From assembly GCF_048565625.1 (NCBI RefSeq), contig NZ_JBLZUR010000002.1, positions 2,356,001 through 2,420,000 on the forward strand: DNA of 64,000 nucleotides. Direction: 5' to 3'. Below the pieces are notes generated by a model that saw only the letters and a program-made list of their open reading frames with translations, was not told the origin of the DNA and made no database searches. Position numbers and translations under genes: made by a program. This document shows positions 47,459 to 57,042 of this stretch, piece after piece. Position 1 is the stretch's first letter. Every line of letters begins with the position of its first letter. Source of the DNA: JBLZUR01 sp048565625. Its GTDB lineage: Bacteria > Pseudomonadota > Alphaproteobacteria > Sphingomonadales > Sphingomonadaceae.

Positions 47459-48253
47459 CGATGCAGAACAGATCGCCAGCGCATCGGCTGCATAACTGAT
47501 GCAGTTGTTCTGGCGAGTCCGCGGCGCAGATCGCACCGAGCCCTTGCGGTCGCCGCTCCATTGTATCCGCCGCCCGTATCGAAAGGCAGCACATGTAGGG
47601 TGGATTGGCGGCACGAGCTAACTTCAAAGGTGATAATCCTTAACAAGCGACCGCTTCCGAGATGGTCAGAGGCTAGCCCGATTGTTCGAGTGTGGGTCGT
47701 AGTGCCGGCAGCCTTACAAACCCGCCCCGCTCGGCTGCTGCTGCGCCGCTACCTGCGCGGGCGAACAGCTCTGGAACGCCGAACAGGCCCGGCCGCCGCG
47801 CCACCCCGCATCCGCTGCTGATAGCGCCGTCCTGACAAGCCCAGCTACATCGCGCGCGACAAGGTATTTGGTGAAGTCTGGCCGTTACTGGAGAGGTCCC
47901 TGGCGATCGGGGGTACGCGTCTTGCTCCGGCCCCTGGGCCCGCGCGCGACGGTAGCGTCAGACTATCGGATGGCGGACATGAGATGGTCGGTGGATGAAA
48001 CGAGCTAGTCTCCCACCGGCGACTGCTGGGCGGGAGCGTGATCGCCCCGGTGCGAGGGCAGCCTTCGGAACGGCGCCAATCGCCGCCTCCGCGAAGACTG
48101 ATAAGCACGCATTTGGCGACTGATCCCACAGGAGGATCTACATGCGCGTCTGGCCACACATGCCGCTTCGCATGGAAAGAGCTGCAACCAACCTTGCAGA
48201 TGCATGTTCAATGACTCTCGGCCGGTGGTGACGCTCTTTAGAGATCGGGGATT
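47459..48253. other. Long intergenic region upstream of tamA
   Basis: About 795 bases with no convincing protein gene. The only candidate is the 29-codon frame at 48142, listed separately. Composition is ordinary GC-rich; several short inverted repeats exist but no clear terminator or riboswitch. It should contain the promoters of the antiporter and of tamA-tamB. Confidence 0.4.
48142..48231 (+). CDS. Candidate short ORF (29 aa) with perfect Shine-Dalgarno
   Basis: ATG 48142 is preceded by AGGAGG with good spacing; the peptide reads MRVWPHMPLRMERAATNLAD and ends at 48231, 22 bases before tamA. It could be a leader peptide for the operon or chance. No homology known. Confidence 0.25.
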   Translation: MRVWPHMPLRMERAATNLADACSMTLGRW

Positions 48254-50257
48254 GTGTTCAAGTTCGTTTCCTTTGCGCTGCTGAGCACGTGGGTGCTTGC
48301 GGCGCCTGCCGCTAGTGCCCAGCAGAGCGACGGCGACCTTCTTCAAAGCGGGGAGTTTGATGCATCTCTGCCATCTTTAGAGGCGACGCGATCGCCAGGG
48401 GAAGACGAGCCGATCGCGCCGCCACCTGCCGATCCGGTTCTCAACGAGCTGCTTCCGCCGATCGCCACATTCGACACCACCCCTCCCGCTGACATCGTCG
48501 CTACCGACGAGAAGGCGAAGGAGGTGCCCTACGATGTCAGGCTGGACGGGCTGAAAGAGGTCGGACTCGAAGACGAGTTCAGGGGCCTCTCGGCGCTGCT
48601 CAGCAAAGGGCGCGAGGCGGCCAACGCCAGCCAGATCGGCGCGCGGGCGGAAGAGGACGTAAAGCTCGCGGAGCGGCTGCTGCGCTCGCAGGGCTATTAC
48701 GATGGCCTCGCGACAGTCGCGATCGACACGCTGCCGAACGCCCGCAACCGCCTCACCGTCTCACTAACCGCCACACCCGGCCCACGCTACGCGTTTGGCG
48801 ATGTTGTCGTGACCCAAGCGCCCGATGAGGCCCGCCGTCTTGCTCTGGAGGCGCTCGGTCTCACAGCCGGCAAGCCGATCATCGCCGCCGAGGTCGAGAC
48901 GGCCGAGGCGAACGTTGCGCTGCGCCTGCCCGAGCAGGGGTATCCCTTCGTCGATGTCGGAGAGCGGGACATCCTGCTCGATGAGCGCGACCATACCGGC
49001 GACTATACGCTGCCGGTGGCGGCGGGGCCGAAGGCGCGGTTCGGCGGCATCCGCACGGCGGGTGACCCAGTGTTCGATGCCGGTCATATCGGCGTGATCC
49101 AGCGCTTCGACGCCGGCGAAGTCTACGACAGCCGACAGGTCGATGATCTTCGCCAGGCGCTGATTGCCACCAGCCTGCTCTCGACCGTTGCGATCGAGCC
49201 GGTGCGCACCGGCCGGGTGAACGCGGACGGCACCGAGACCGTCGATCTGCTCGTTCGCCAGACCGAGGGGCCTCCGCGCACGCTGTCGGGTACGGCGGGC
49301 TACGGTACGGGAGAGGGGATCAAGCTCACGGGATCGTGGACCCATCGCAACATGTTCCCGCCGGAAGGCGCGCTCTCCTTCGATGCGGTGGCGGGTACCC
49401 AGCAGCAGAGCCTTGCCGCCAACTTCCGCCGCTCGAACGCCGGTCAGCGTGATCGCGTCTTCGCGCTGGGCACCAGCATCGCCCGGCAGGATTTCGAGGC
49501 GTACGGTGCGCAGACGGTGAGCCTCACCGGCAGCCTCTCGCGCGCCTCCACCCCGATCTTTCAGAAGAAATGGGTGTGGAGCATCGGCGGCGAGGTCACC
49601 GCATCGCGCGAAACCCGCTTCCGCCCCGCCGATGGCGAGCGGCCGCGCAGCACCTACTTCATCATCGCGCTCCCGGGGCAGCTCGGCTACGATGGCTCGA
49701 ACAGCCTGCTCGATCCCACAAGCGGCTTCCGCGTCACCGGCCGACTGAGCCCCGAGGCGCAGAAGCGCAGCGGCGGAGGCGGTTATAACGGCTATGCCCG
49801 CGTCCTTGTCGAAGGCAGCGTCTATTATCCGGTGTCGGACGCGCTGGTGATCGCCGGCCGTGCGCGGGTCGGATCGATTCTTGGGGCGAGCCGCGACAGC
49901 ATCGCGCCGTCGCGGCGCTACTATGCCGGTGGCGGCGGATCGGTGCGCGGCTTCGGCTTTCAGGAGCTTGGTCCGAAGGGCGCCAACGGCGATCCGATCG
50001 GCGGCCGCAGCCTTACCGAATTCGCGATCGAGGCGCGCTACCGCTTCGGCAATTACGGGATCGTGCCGTTCTTCGATGCGGGCCGCGTGGGCGAGGGATC
50101 GACTCCGTCGCTGTCGCGAATGCGCTACGGCGCTGGCATCGGTGCGCGCTACTACACGAACTTCGGTCCGATGCGGATCGACGTCGCCACGCCGATCAAC
50201 CGGCAGGAGGGCGAGTCGAAGATCGCGCTCTACATCTCGATCGGGCAGGCGTTCTGA
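48254..50257 (+). CDS. tamA: Outer-membrane translocation and assembly module protein TamA (BamA family)
   Basis: A 667-residue protein with a signal peptide (FKFVSFALLSTWVLAAPAAS). POTRA-like repeats lie at about residues 95-350 (DVKLAERLLRSQGYYDGLAT; then FDAGEVYDSRQVDDLRQALI). A C-terminal Omp85 beta-barrel ends KIALYISIGQAF and carries the L6 motif VRGF in GGGGSVRGFGFQELG. It inserts autotransporter-type barrels together with TamB. GTG 48254 gives the signal peptide. Its stop overlaps tamB (TGATG), as in typical tamAB operons. Confidence 0.94.
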   Translation: MFKFVSFALLSTWVLAAPAASAQQSDGDLLQSGEFDASLPSLEATRSPGEDEPIAPPPADPVLNELLPPIATFDTTPPADIVATDEKAKEVPYDVRLDGLKEVGLEDEFRGLSALLSKGREAANASQIGARAEEDVKLAERLLRSQGYYDGLATVAIDTLPNARNRLTVSLTATPGPRYAFGDVVVTQAPDEARRLALEALGLTAGKPIIAAEVETAEANVALRLPEQGYPFVDVGERDILLDERDHTGDYTLPVAAGPKARFGGIRTAGDPVFDAGHIGVIQRFDAGEVYDSRQVDDLRQALIATSLLSTVAIEPVRTGRVNADGTETVDLLVRQTEGPPRTLSGTAGYGTGEGIKLTGSWTHRNMFPPEGALSFDAVAGTQQQSLAANFRRSNAGQRDRVFALGTSIARQDFEAYGAQTVSLTGSLSRASTPIFQKKWVWSIGGEVTASRETRFRPADGERPRSTYFIIALPGQLGYDGSNSLLDPTSGFRVTGRLSPEAQKRSGGGGYNGYARVLVEGSVYYPVSDALVIAGRARVGSILGASRDSIAPSRRYYAGGGGSVRGFGFQELGPKGANGDPIGGRSLTEFAIEARYRFGNYGIVPFFDAGRVGEGSTPSLSRMRYGAGIGARYYTNFGPMRIDVATPINRQEGESKIALYISIGQAF

Positions 50258-53200
50258 TGGAGGGGGTCGAAAATTCGGGTGCCCCGACAGGAAGCCCGCG
50301 CTGGAAGCGGATTGCGAAATGGCTGGCGATCAGCGTCGCCGGCTTGGTCGCGATCGTCTTCGTCGCGGTGCTGGCGATAAACACCGGACCGGGCCGCGCC
50401 TTTCTCGTCAGCCAGCTGAGCGGGTACGAGACCGCGTCGGGAATGAAGATCGGCATTGGGCGCATCAACGGCTCGCTCTACGGCCGGATGCGGATCAGCC
50501 GGCTGGAAGTGAGGGATACGCAGGGCGTGTTCCTGCAGGCCGATCACCTGACGCTCGACTGGCGCCCTTTCGAATACCTTACCGCAAGCAAGGTCAACAT
50601 TCGCGGGCTGCTCTCGCCCGAGATCGTGCTGCGCCGCCTTCCGGTGTTCGAGGAGGTGCCGAGCGATCCTGACGCGCCGATCCTCCCCGATATCGACGTG
50701 TCGCTCGGCCGTCTCACGATCGACCGCTTCGTCGTCGAGCCGCCCGTCACCGGCAAGCGCCATATCGTCCGCATAGCGGGCAAGGCTGAGATCGCCGATG
50801 GCCGCGCTCAGGTAACGGCTGATGCGGCGGCGCTGCGTGCGGCGGGCGTCGCCGGTGGCGACAAAGTTGCGATCCTGCTGGACGCAGTGCCAGACGCCAA
50901 CCGTCTGCGCCTCGATGCCGACGTGATCGCGCCAGCCGGCGGGTTGATCGACAGCTATGCCGGGCTCGGCAAGGCGGTGGCTTTCCGGCTGGGCGGCAAG
51001 GGTGACTGGAAGGCATGGAATGGTCGTCTGCGCGGCACGATCGGCGGTGCCTCGGTGGCGGACCTGACAATCGCCGCCCGCGACGGCCGCTTCCGCGTGC
51101 AGGGCCCGACAATGCCGGGCGTGGTGCTCGCCGGCCCGGTGGAACGCGTAACTGCGCCGAAGCTCGACGTCGATCTGGATGCGACGCTCGGCGAGCGGCT
51201 CTTCGACGTGAAGTTCACCGCCCGCTCCGATGCGCTCGCCGTCGATGCGGGCGGCACGATCCACCTCGGCAGGAGCCGCTTCGGCAATTTTCAGATCAAT
51301 GCCGCGCTTCTGAAGGCCGGCGCGATCGCGCCCAATGTCTCGGGCAAGGACATCAAGGCCTCGGCGGTTCTGGACGGGGCGTTCGCCACGCCCGCCGTCG
51401 CCTACCGCATCAGCGCCGAGCGTGCCGCCTTCGGCTCGATGGGAGTCGAGGGGCTGCGGGCCGAGGGACGCGCGACGATCGACGCCGACCGCATTGCCAT
51501 ACCGGTCAGCGCGACCGCGCGGCGCGTGACCGGCCTGAATGCGGCGGCAGGTGGCTTGCTCACCGATCTCTCGGTCAACGGCGATCTCGCTTGGTCCAAG
51601 GGCAAGCTCCTCTCCGACAATCTCCACCTCAAATCGGCGAGGATCGACGCCACCGCGATCATCCTCGCCGATCTCGCGACGGGCACCTACACGGGCGCGC
51701 TGAAGGGGCGGGTGAACGACTATCATGTCGATGGACTCGGCCGCGTCGCGCTCACCACCGATACCGAGCTCGTGCCTGGCGCGAACGGGGGATTCGGCGT
51801 ACGCGGCGCGTTCCGGGTCGTGACCAAGCGGATCGACAACGAGACGCTGCGCAACACGCTGGGCGGCAATGCGGTGACGATCGGCCGCTTCGGCTTCGAC
51901 GGGCGGGTGGCGCGGCTGACCGGCCTTGCGATGACCGCTCCCGATTTCCGCATTACCGGCGGCGGCGGCAGCTACGATCTCGAAACCGGACGCATCGATT
52001 TCCGCGCTGGTGCCACCTCGAAGCTCTATGGCCCCGCCACCGTCACCGCCAGCGGCACGCTCGAACGCCCGCTCGTACAACTTCGCGCCGCGCGGCCGGA
52101 GCTCGGCATCAATCTCACCGGCCTCGCGGCCGAGTTGCGTGGCGTGGCGGGCGGCTATGCGATCCGCGCGACGGGCAGTACCGACTATGGCCCGCTTTCC
52201 GGCGACATCCTGATCCGCAGCGGATCGGGCCCTCTCGCCGTCGATATCCGGCGCGCGACGTTCGCCGGTGTCGATTTCGTCGGCAGCGTCGTGCAGAGCA
52301 AGGCGGGACCGTTCGCGGGGCGGCTGACGCTTGCCGGATCGGGGTTGAACGGTGGTGTGCGCCTTTCGGCGGCGGGCGCAAACCAGCAGGCCGATATCGA
52401 TGTGACGGCGAACGCCGCGCGCATCCCCGGCCCGACGCCGATCACGCTCGGGCGCGGCACAATCAAGGCGCGGGCGGTGATGTACCCCGCCGCTCCCTCG
52501 ATCACCGGCCGCTTCGCACTTGCCGATCTGCGCCAGGGCGAGACGCTGGTGGGCCGCGCTCAAGGGCGGATCGATTACCGGCGCGGGCGCGGCACGGTGG
52601 CGCTGACCGCGAACGGACGGAGCGGGGTGCCTTTCGACGTCGCGGCACAGGCGCGCCTCGCCCCCGATCGTATCGTTGCCAATGCCAAGGGCAGCGTCGG
52701 CAACACCGCCTTTCGCCTGTCGCAGCCGGCAGTCGCCACCAAGGCTGGTGCGGACTGGGTTCTGGCTCCGGTCCGGCTCGTCGTGCCGCAGGGCACGGTC
52801 GAGCTCTCCGGCCGCTATGGCCAGGAAACCCGCTTCCGCGCGCGGATGGACAACTTCGACATCGCCATCGCGCAGGCGTTCGTGCCCGGCCTCGGCCTTG
52901 GCGGTCGCGCGACAGGCAATGTCGATTACAGCCAGGCCGCCGGTTCGGACGTCCCGAACCTGCGCGCCCGCATCGACGTGAAGAATTTCACCCGCACCGC
53001 CGCCTACGTCGTGTCGGATCCGGTGGACATCGCCTTCCTCGGTACGCTCGACCGGTCGGGGGGCGACATGCGCGCGCTGATCCGGCGTGGAGGCGGACTG
53101 GTCGGCCGAATGATCGCGCGCCTCGCTCCTCTCGGCCCCGGGGCCAGCCTGTCCGAACAGCTGTTCGCCAGCCCGCTTTCCGGCGGCGTGCGCTATAACG

Positions 53201-54456
53201 GCCCTGCCGACGTGCTGTGGACGATGACCGGCATCTCCGGTCAGGATCTCAGCGGGCCCGTTGCCGTTGCCGCCGATTTCGGCGGGCGGCTCGATCGGCC
53301 GACGGTGAACGGCATCGCCCGTGCGAAGACGCTGCGTTACGAAAACACCGCCTTCGGCACCGTCATCTCAAACATCGCGCTGGAAGGGCGCTTTACACAG
53401 TCGCAACTCCAGCTCGTCTCGCTGACCGGCAAGGCGGGCACCGGCTCGCTCTCCGCGTCCGGGACCGTCGGTCTCGATGCGGCCACGGGGTTCCCGATCA
53501 ACCTGCAGGCGCGGCTCGATCGCGCTCAGCTCGCGCAGAGCGACGCATTGGGCGCGACCGTCAGCGGCACGATGACGATTACCAACGGGCCGGGCGGCGG
53601 GCTGATCAAGGGCGATTTCCGCATCCCCGAGGCGCGATACCAGGTCGTGCTCCAAGGGGCTGCCGAGGTGGCCGACCTGTCGGGCGTGCGCCGCCGTACC
53701 GACAAGCCTGCCGCTAAGGCGAACGCTCCCGCGCCGAGCAATTGGAAGCTCGACATCCGCATCCGCGCCGACAACCAGATCTTCGTCGGCGGAATGGGGC
53801 TGGAGGCCGAGTGGGCGACCGACATGCGCGTCTCCGGCACCGCCACCGATCCGCGGGTAGTGGGCACGCTCTCGGTGGTGCGCGGCACCTATTCGTTCGC
53901 CGGTCGCCGCTTTGATCTCGACGACGACGGAGAGATACGTTTCGATGGCGGCCCGCTCACCAACCCGGAACTGAACCTTTCAGCCGACACCACCGTCGAA
54001 GGGGTCACCGCCACGATCAGCATCGGCGGCCGCGCGCAGAACCCGCAGGTCACCTTCACCTCGACGCCGACCTTGCCGCAGGACGAGGTGCTCTCCCGGC
54101 TTCTGTTCGGCGAAAGCGTCACCTCGCTCTCGCCGACGCAGGCGATCCAGCTCGCCGCCGCGCTCAACTCACTGCGTGGCTCGGGCGGCGGCCTCAACCC
54201 GCTCGGCAAGCTCCGCTCGGCGACGGGGATCGACCGCCTGCGTGTGCTTGGCGCAGACAAGACGGCGGGCAGGGGTACCGCGCTTGCCGCTGGTCAATAC
54301 ATCTCCAACGACATCTATGTGGAGGTCATCACCGACGCCCGCGGCTTCACCGCCACCCAGCTGGAGATCGCGCTGTCGAAAGCGCTCAGCCTGCTCAGCC
54401 AGGCTGGATCGTTTGGCGGGTCGAATGTAGGTCTGCGGTATTCAAAGGATTATTGA
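50257..54456 (+). CDS. tamB: Translocation/assembly module TamB (AsmA-like, inter-membrane bridge)
   Basis: A 1399-residue protein with an N-terminal inner-membrane anchor (WLAISVAGLVAIVFVAVLAI) and a very long beta-taco stretch through the periplasm (for example GIGRINGSLYGRMRISRLEV). The C-terminal DUF490 domain near residues 1100-1399 contains VRGTYSFAGRRFDLDDDGEI, PQVTFTSTPTLPQDEVLSRL and the end GSNVGLRYSKDY. It spans the periplasm and delivers substrates or lipids to TamA and the outer membrane. The length is normal for the family. Translationally coupled to tamA. Confidence 0.95.
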   Translation: MEGVENSGAPTGSPRWKRIAKWLAISVAGLVAIVFVAVLAINTGPGRAFLVSQLSGYETASGMKIGIGRINGSLYGRMRISRLEVRDTQGVFLQADHLTLDWRPFEYLTASKVNIRGLLSPEIVLRRLPVFEEVPSDPDAPILPDIDVSLGRLTIDRFVVEPPVTGKRHIVRIAGKAEIADGRAQVTADAAALRAAGVAGGDKVAILLDAVPDANRLRLDADVIAPAGGLIDSYAGLGKAVAFRLGGKGDWKAWNGRLRGTIGGASVADLTIAARDGRFRVQGPTMPGVVLAGPVERVTAPKLDVDLDATLGERLFDVKFTARSDALAVDAGGTIHLGRSRFGNFQINAALLKAGAIAPNVSGKDIKASAVLDGAFATPAVAYRISAERAAFGSMGVEGLRAEGRATIDADRIAIPVSATARRVTGLNAAAGGLLTDLSVNGDLAWSKGKLLSDNLHLKSARIDATAIILADLATGTYTGALKGRVNDYHVDGLGRVALTTDTELVPGANGGFGVRGAFRVVTKRIDNETLRNTLGGNAVTIGRFGFDGRVARLTGLAMTAPDFRITGGGGSYDLETGRIDFRAGATSKLYGPATVTASGTLERPLVQLRAARPELGINLTGLAAELRGVAGGYAIRATGSTDYGPLSGDILIRSGSGPLAVDIRRATFAGVDFVGSVVQSKAGPFAGRLTLAGSGLNGGVRLSAAGANQQADIDVTANAARIPGPTPITLGRGTIKARAVMYPAAPSITGRFALADLRQGETLVGRAQGRIDYRRGRGTVALTANGRSGVPFDVAAQARLAPDRIVANAKGSVGNTAFRLSQPAVATKAGADWVLAPVRLVVPQGTVELSGRYGQETRFRARMDNFDIAIAQAFVPGLGLGGRATGNVDYSQAAGSDVPNLRARIDVKNFTRTAAYVVSDPVDIAFLGTLDRSGGDMRALIRRGGGLVGRMIARLAPLGPGASLSEQLFASPLSGGVRYNGPADVLWTMTGISGQDLSGPVAVAADFGGRLDRPTVNGIARAKTLRYENTAFGTVISNIALEGRFTQSQLQLVSLTGKAGTGSLSASGTVGLDAATGFPINLQARLDRAQLAQSDALGATVSGTMTITNGPGGGLIKGDFRIPEARYQVVLQGAAEVADLSGVRRRTDKPAAKANAPAPSNWKLDIRIRADNQIFVGGMGLEAEWATDMRVSGTATDPRVVGTLSVVRGTYSFAGRRFDLDDDGEIRFDGGPLTNPELNLSADTTVEGVTATISIGGRAQNPQVTFTSTPTLPQDEVLSRLLFGESVTSLSPTQAIQLAAALNSLRGSGGGLNPLGKLRSATGIDRLRVLGADKTAGRGTALAAGQYISNDIYVEVITDARGFTATQLEIALSKALSLLSQAGSFGGSNVGLRYSKDY

Positions 54457-55199
54457 CGTCTCGCGTCGGATAGCGCCGGCAGCAACCAATCTGCAACGCG
54501 CTCTATTCCCAATGAAGTAGCCAGCAGATCCTGCCGGATCTCAATTTCTGCATAGGGTATCATCGAAGCATAGGCGTGAAGCGGTACTGTGTAATCGGTG
54601 CCGTCCATTCGATACGGCTCGTTCTCTCCGACGACTAGACCAGACTTGTCGCGGAAACTGGCGAGTAGCGCCAGCGCATACCGGACATCACCTTGGTGGT
54701 GGAGAATTCCCACATGCCAAGGTCGGGCAAACCCATCCATCAGCGGGGTGAAGCTATGGAGGGATATGAGTACCGTCACGCGTCCCGCGTCGCTGCGCTG
54801 CTGTATCAGGCTCGAGATCGCCTGCTGATAAGGTTGGTGGATCTCGGCGCATCTCTGTTTGCGGTGAGCCCCCATGTTCCCGGGGATTGGTGTTCCATCG
54901 CTTACGTGCGGTACCGCTTCCGAGCTCAGCGGGTTGCGATTGCAGTCTATGACCAGCCGGGAATAGCATTGGCGAATGAACACAGCGTCCATCCGGGCTG
55001 CGAGCAGACCGCCCAGCTCACGCACGCCGATATCCAGCGCGATGTGACGCGCGCGATCGGCAGGCGAAAGGCCAAGCGTGCCGAGCGCCGCGGGAATGCT
55101 ATCTCCGGCATGATCGCCGATGAACAGGAACGGCGACCGGCCTGCGGGGTTTTCGATCATCACGGGCGGCGGATCGCCGGCCCCCAGCAAGGCGCTCAC
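54450..55199 (-). CDS. N-formylglutamate amidohydrolase family protein
   Basis: A 249-residue hydrolase with family segments FLFIGDHAGDSIPAALGTLG, ARHIALDIGVRELGGLLAAR, YSRLVIDCNRNPLSSEAVPH, VLISLHSFTPLMDGFARPWH and VGENEPYRMDG. Histidine and aspartate residues in these motifs bind zinc. Characterised members (HutG) hydrolyse N-formylglutamate, but no histidine-degradation genes are nearby, so the true amide is uncertain. GTG 55199 has GGAGA upstream. It starts 11 bases from the divergent transglutaminase gene and ends inside the last codons of tamB. Confidence 0.88.
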   Translation of the reverse strand: MSALLGAGDPPPVMIENPAGRSPFLFIGDHAGDSIPAALGTLGLSPADRARHIALDIGVRELGGLLAARMDAVFIRQCYSRLVIDCNRNPLSSEAVPHVSDGTPIPGNMGAHRKQRCAEIHQPYQQAISSLIQQRSDAGRVTVLISLHSFTPLMDGFARPWHVGILHHQGDVRYALALLASFRDKSGLVVGENEPYRMDGTDYTVPLHAYASMIPYAEIEIRQDLLATSLGIERVADWLLPALSDARRQ

Positions 55200-55210
55200 G
55201 CGGGTCTCCG

Positions 55211-56152
55211 ATGCCGAACCTGATCATTCATCATGTCACGCTCTACAGCTATTCGCAGCCGGTGTCGTTCGGCGAGCACCGGATCATGGTACGCCCGCGG
55301 GAAGGGCATGATCAGTGGTTGACCGAGGCGCGGCTGGACATCGATCCTGCTCCCGCCGCGATCCGCCAGATCCACGACGTGTTCGGCAACTCGGTGACGA
55401 TCGCGCGGTTCGACCGCCCTGCCACCCAGCTCAGCATCGAGAGCACGATCCGGATGGAGCACCATCCGCTGGAAAGCCACGCCGTGCAGATCGAGGATTA
55501 CGCCAAACTCTATCCCTTCACCTATTCGTCGGAGGACATGCCCGATCTGCTAAGGTCGATCGAGCGGGTCAATCACGATCCATGGCGAATGATCGACGAT
55601 TGGGCGGACGGCTTCGTCCGCCGCGACGGGCCGACCGACACCCTGGCGATGCTGACCGCGATCACCGCTGCGATCTGCCGCGATTTCACCTATGTGCCAC
55701 GTCAAGAGAAGGGGACGCAGACGCCGCTGGAGACGCTCCGGCTGGGTCAGGGCACCTGCCGTGATTTCGCCGTACTGATGATCGAGGCGGTGCGCGCGCT
55801 AGGCTTCGCCGCGCGCTTCGTCTCCGGTTACGTCTACAACCCGGCGATCGGCGATGGGAACGTCGGCGGCGGCAATACGCACGCTTGGGTCCGCATCTTC
55901 CTGCCGGGCGAAGGTTGGGTGGAGTTCGATCCGACCAACGGCATCGTCGGTAATCGCGGACTTGTTCGCGTCGCCATCGCCCGCGATCCGTATCAGGCGG
56001 TGCCGATCTCTGGCACGTACAGCGGCTTGCCGGAAAGCTTCACGGGGATGACGGTGTCCGTAGAAGTCGATCTGGAGGCGGAACCAACTTCCGCTCGGAG
56101 CGCTCCTTCAACGACCGAACAGTCGGCGATCCCTGCCGCGCATGGAGCCTGA
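55211..56152 (+). CDS. Transglutaminase-like protein (bacterial N-terminal domain type), complete triad
   Basis: A 313-residue protein. An N-terminal beta-rich Bact_transglu_N domain (IIHHVTLYSYSQPVSFGEHR) is followed by the cysteine-protease-like core. The triad is visible: Cys in LGQGTCRDFAVLMIEAVRAL, His in GGGNTHAWVRIFLPGEGW and Asp in VEFDPTNGIVG. Members may cut or crosslink amide bonds, often beside alpha-E and ATP-grasp genes, which are missing here. The next gene, another transglutaminase, starts directly after its stop, so they form an operon. Confidence 0.9.
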   Translation: MPNLIIHHVTLYSYSQPVSFGEHRIMVRPREGHDQWLTEARLDIDPAPAAIRQIHDVFGNSVTIARFDRPATQLSIESTIRMEHHPLESHAVQIEDYAKLYPFTYSSEDMPDLLRSIERVNHDPWRMIDDWADGFVRRDGPTDTLAMLTAITAAICRDFTYVPRQEKGTQTPLETLRLGQGTCRDFAVLMIEAVRALGFAARFVSGYVYNPAIGDGNVGGGNTHAWVRIFLPGEGWVEFDPTNGIVGNRGLVRVAIARDPYQAVPISGTYSGLPESFTGMTVSVEVDLEAEPTSARSAPSTTEQSAIPAAHGA

Positions 56153-56971
56153 ATGTTTATCCGCGCCGGCTACGAGATCACGTTTGAGACAGATCGGGCG
56201 GTGCCGACCCTGGCTTTATTGAGCGTTCATCCCTCGCGACATCACGATCTGCGCACACCGCAACGCATCCTCGCCGATCCCGACATTCCGATCTTCGACT
56301 ATGTCGATCACTTCGGAAACGTTTGCACACGGTTCACCATTCCGGCGGGCGGACTGACGCTCAGAACCGATTACGTGATCGAGGATCCCGGCACGCACGA
56401 CCTTCACGCGCCCGACGCTGAACAGTGGCCGGTCGAGGCGCTGCCGGAGGATGTGCTCGTCTACCTTCTCGGCTCCCGCTATTGTGAGACGGACCGGATG
56501 TCCGAACATGCCTGGGCGTTGTTCGGTCATGTGCCTCCGGGCTGGGCGCGGGTGCAGGCAATCGTCGATTACACGCACAATCACGTGGAATTTGGCTACC
56601 ACCATGCACGATCGACCAAGACGGCGTGGGAGGCGCATCAGGAGCAGAACGGCGTCTGCCGCGATTTCGCCCATCTCGCCGTTGCACTGTGCCGCTGCAT
56701 GAACATTCCGGCGCGCTATTGCACCGGATATCTAGGCGATATCGGTGTTCCTCCGGTGGATGCGCCGATGGACTTTTCGGCCTGGTTCGACGTGTTTCTC
56801 GGCGGGAGATGGTACACGTTCGATGCCCGCCACAACCGCCCCCGCATCGGTCGCATCCTCATGGCGCGGGGCCGCGACGCCACAGACGTGGCCCTGACGA
56901 CGATGTTCGGCCCAACGGTGCTTGCGAAATTCCACGTTCATACCAACGAGGTTGCCGCGCCCGATCTGTGA
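56153..56971 (+). CDS. Transglutaminase-like protein, catalytic histidine not in usual place
   Basis: A 272-residue protein of the same superfamily with a different N-terminal domain (IRAGYEITFETDRAVPTLAL). The catalytic-cysteine segment QNGVCRDFAHLAVALCRCMN near residue 165 is intact. The next motif reads PMDFSAWFDVFLGGRWYTFD, where the first protein has HAW; serine takes the place of the usual histidine, while the aspartate of FDARHN remains. This may be a subfamily feature or loss of activity. The ending RPRIGRILMARGRDATDVAL is typical of this branch. It follows its partner with no gap. Confidence 0.87.
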   Translation: MFIRAGYEITFETDRAVPTLALLSVHPSRHHDLRTPQRILADPDIPIFDYVDHFGNVCTRFTIPAGGLTLRTDYVIEDPGTHDLHAPDAEQWPVEALPEDVLVYLLGSRYCETDRMSEHAWALFGHVPPGWARVQAIVDYTHNHVEFGYHHARSTKTAWEAHQEQNGVCRDFAHLAVALCRCMNIPARYCTGYLGDIGVPPVDAPMDFSAWFDVFLGGRWYTFDARHNRPRIGRILMARGRDATDVALTTMFGPTVLAKFHVHTNEVAAPDL

Positions 56972-57042
56972 CGTGGACGTTGGTTCCGCCCGAGCTTTCA
57001 CTTCCGACCGCTGAGATTGCAGAGTGAGGGTCCGGCGATGGA

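Noticed and set aside
50230..52563. 777-codon frame antisense to tamB
   Set aside because: TamB is complete and coupled to tamA; the antisense frame is Arg/Glu/Ala-rich without domain features.
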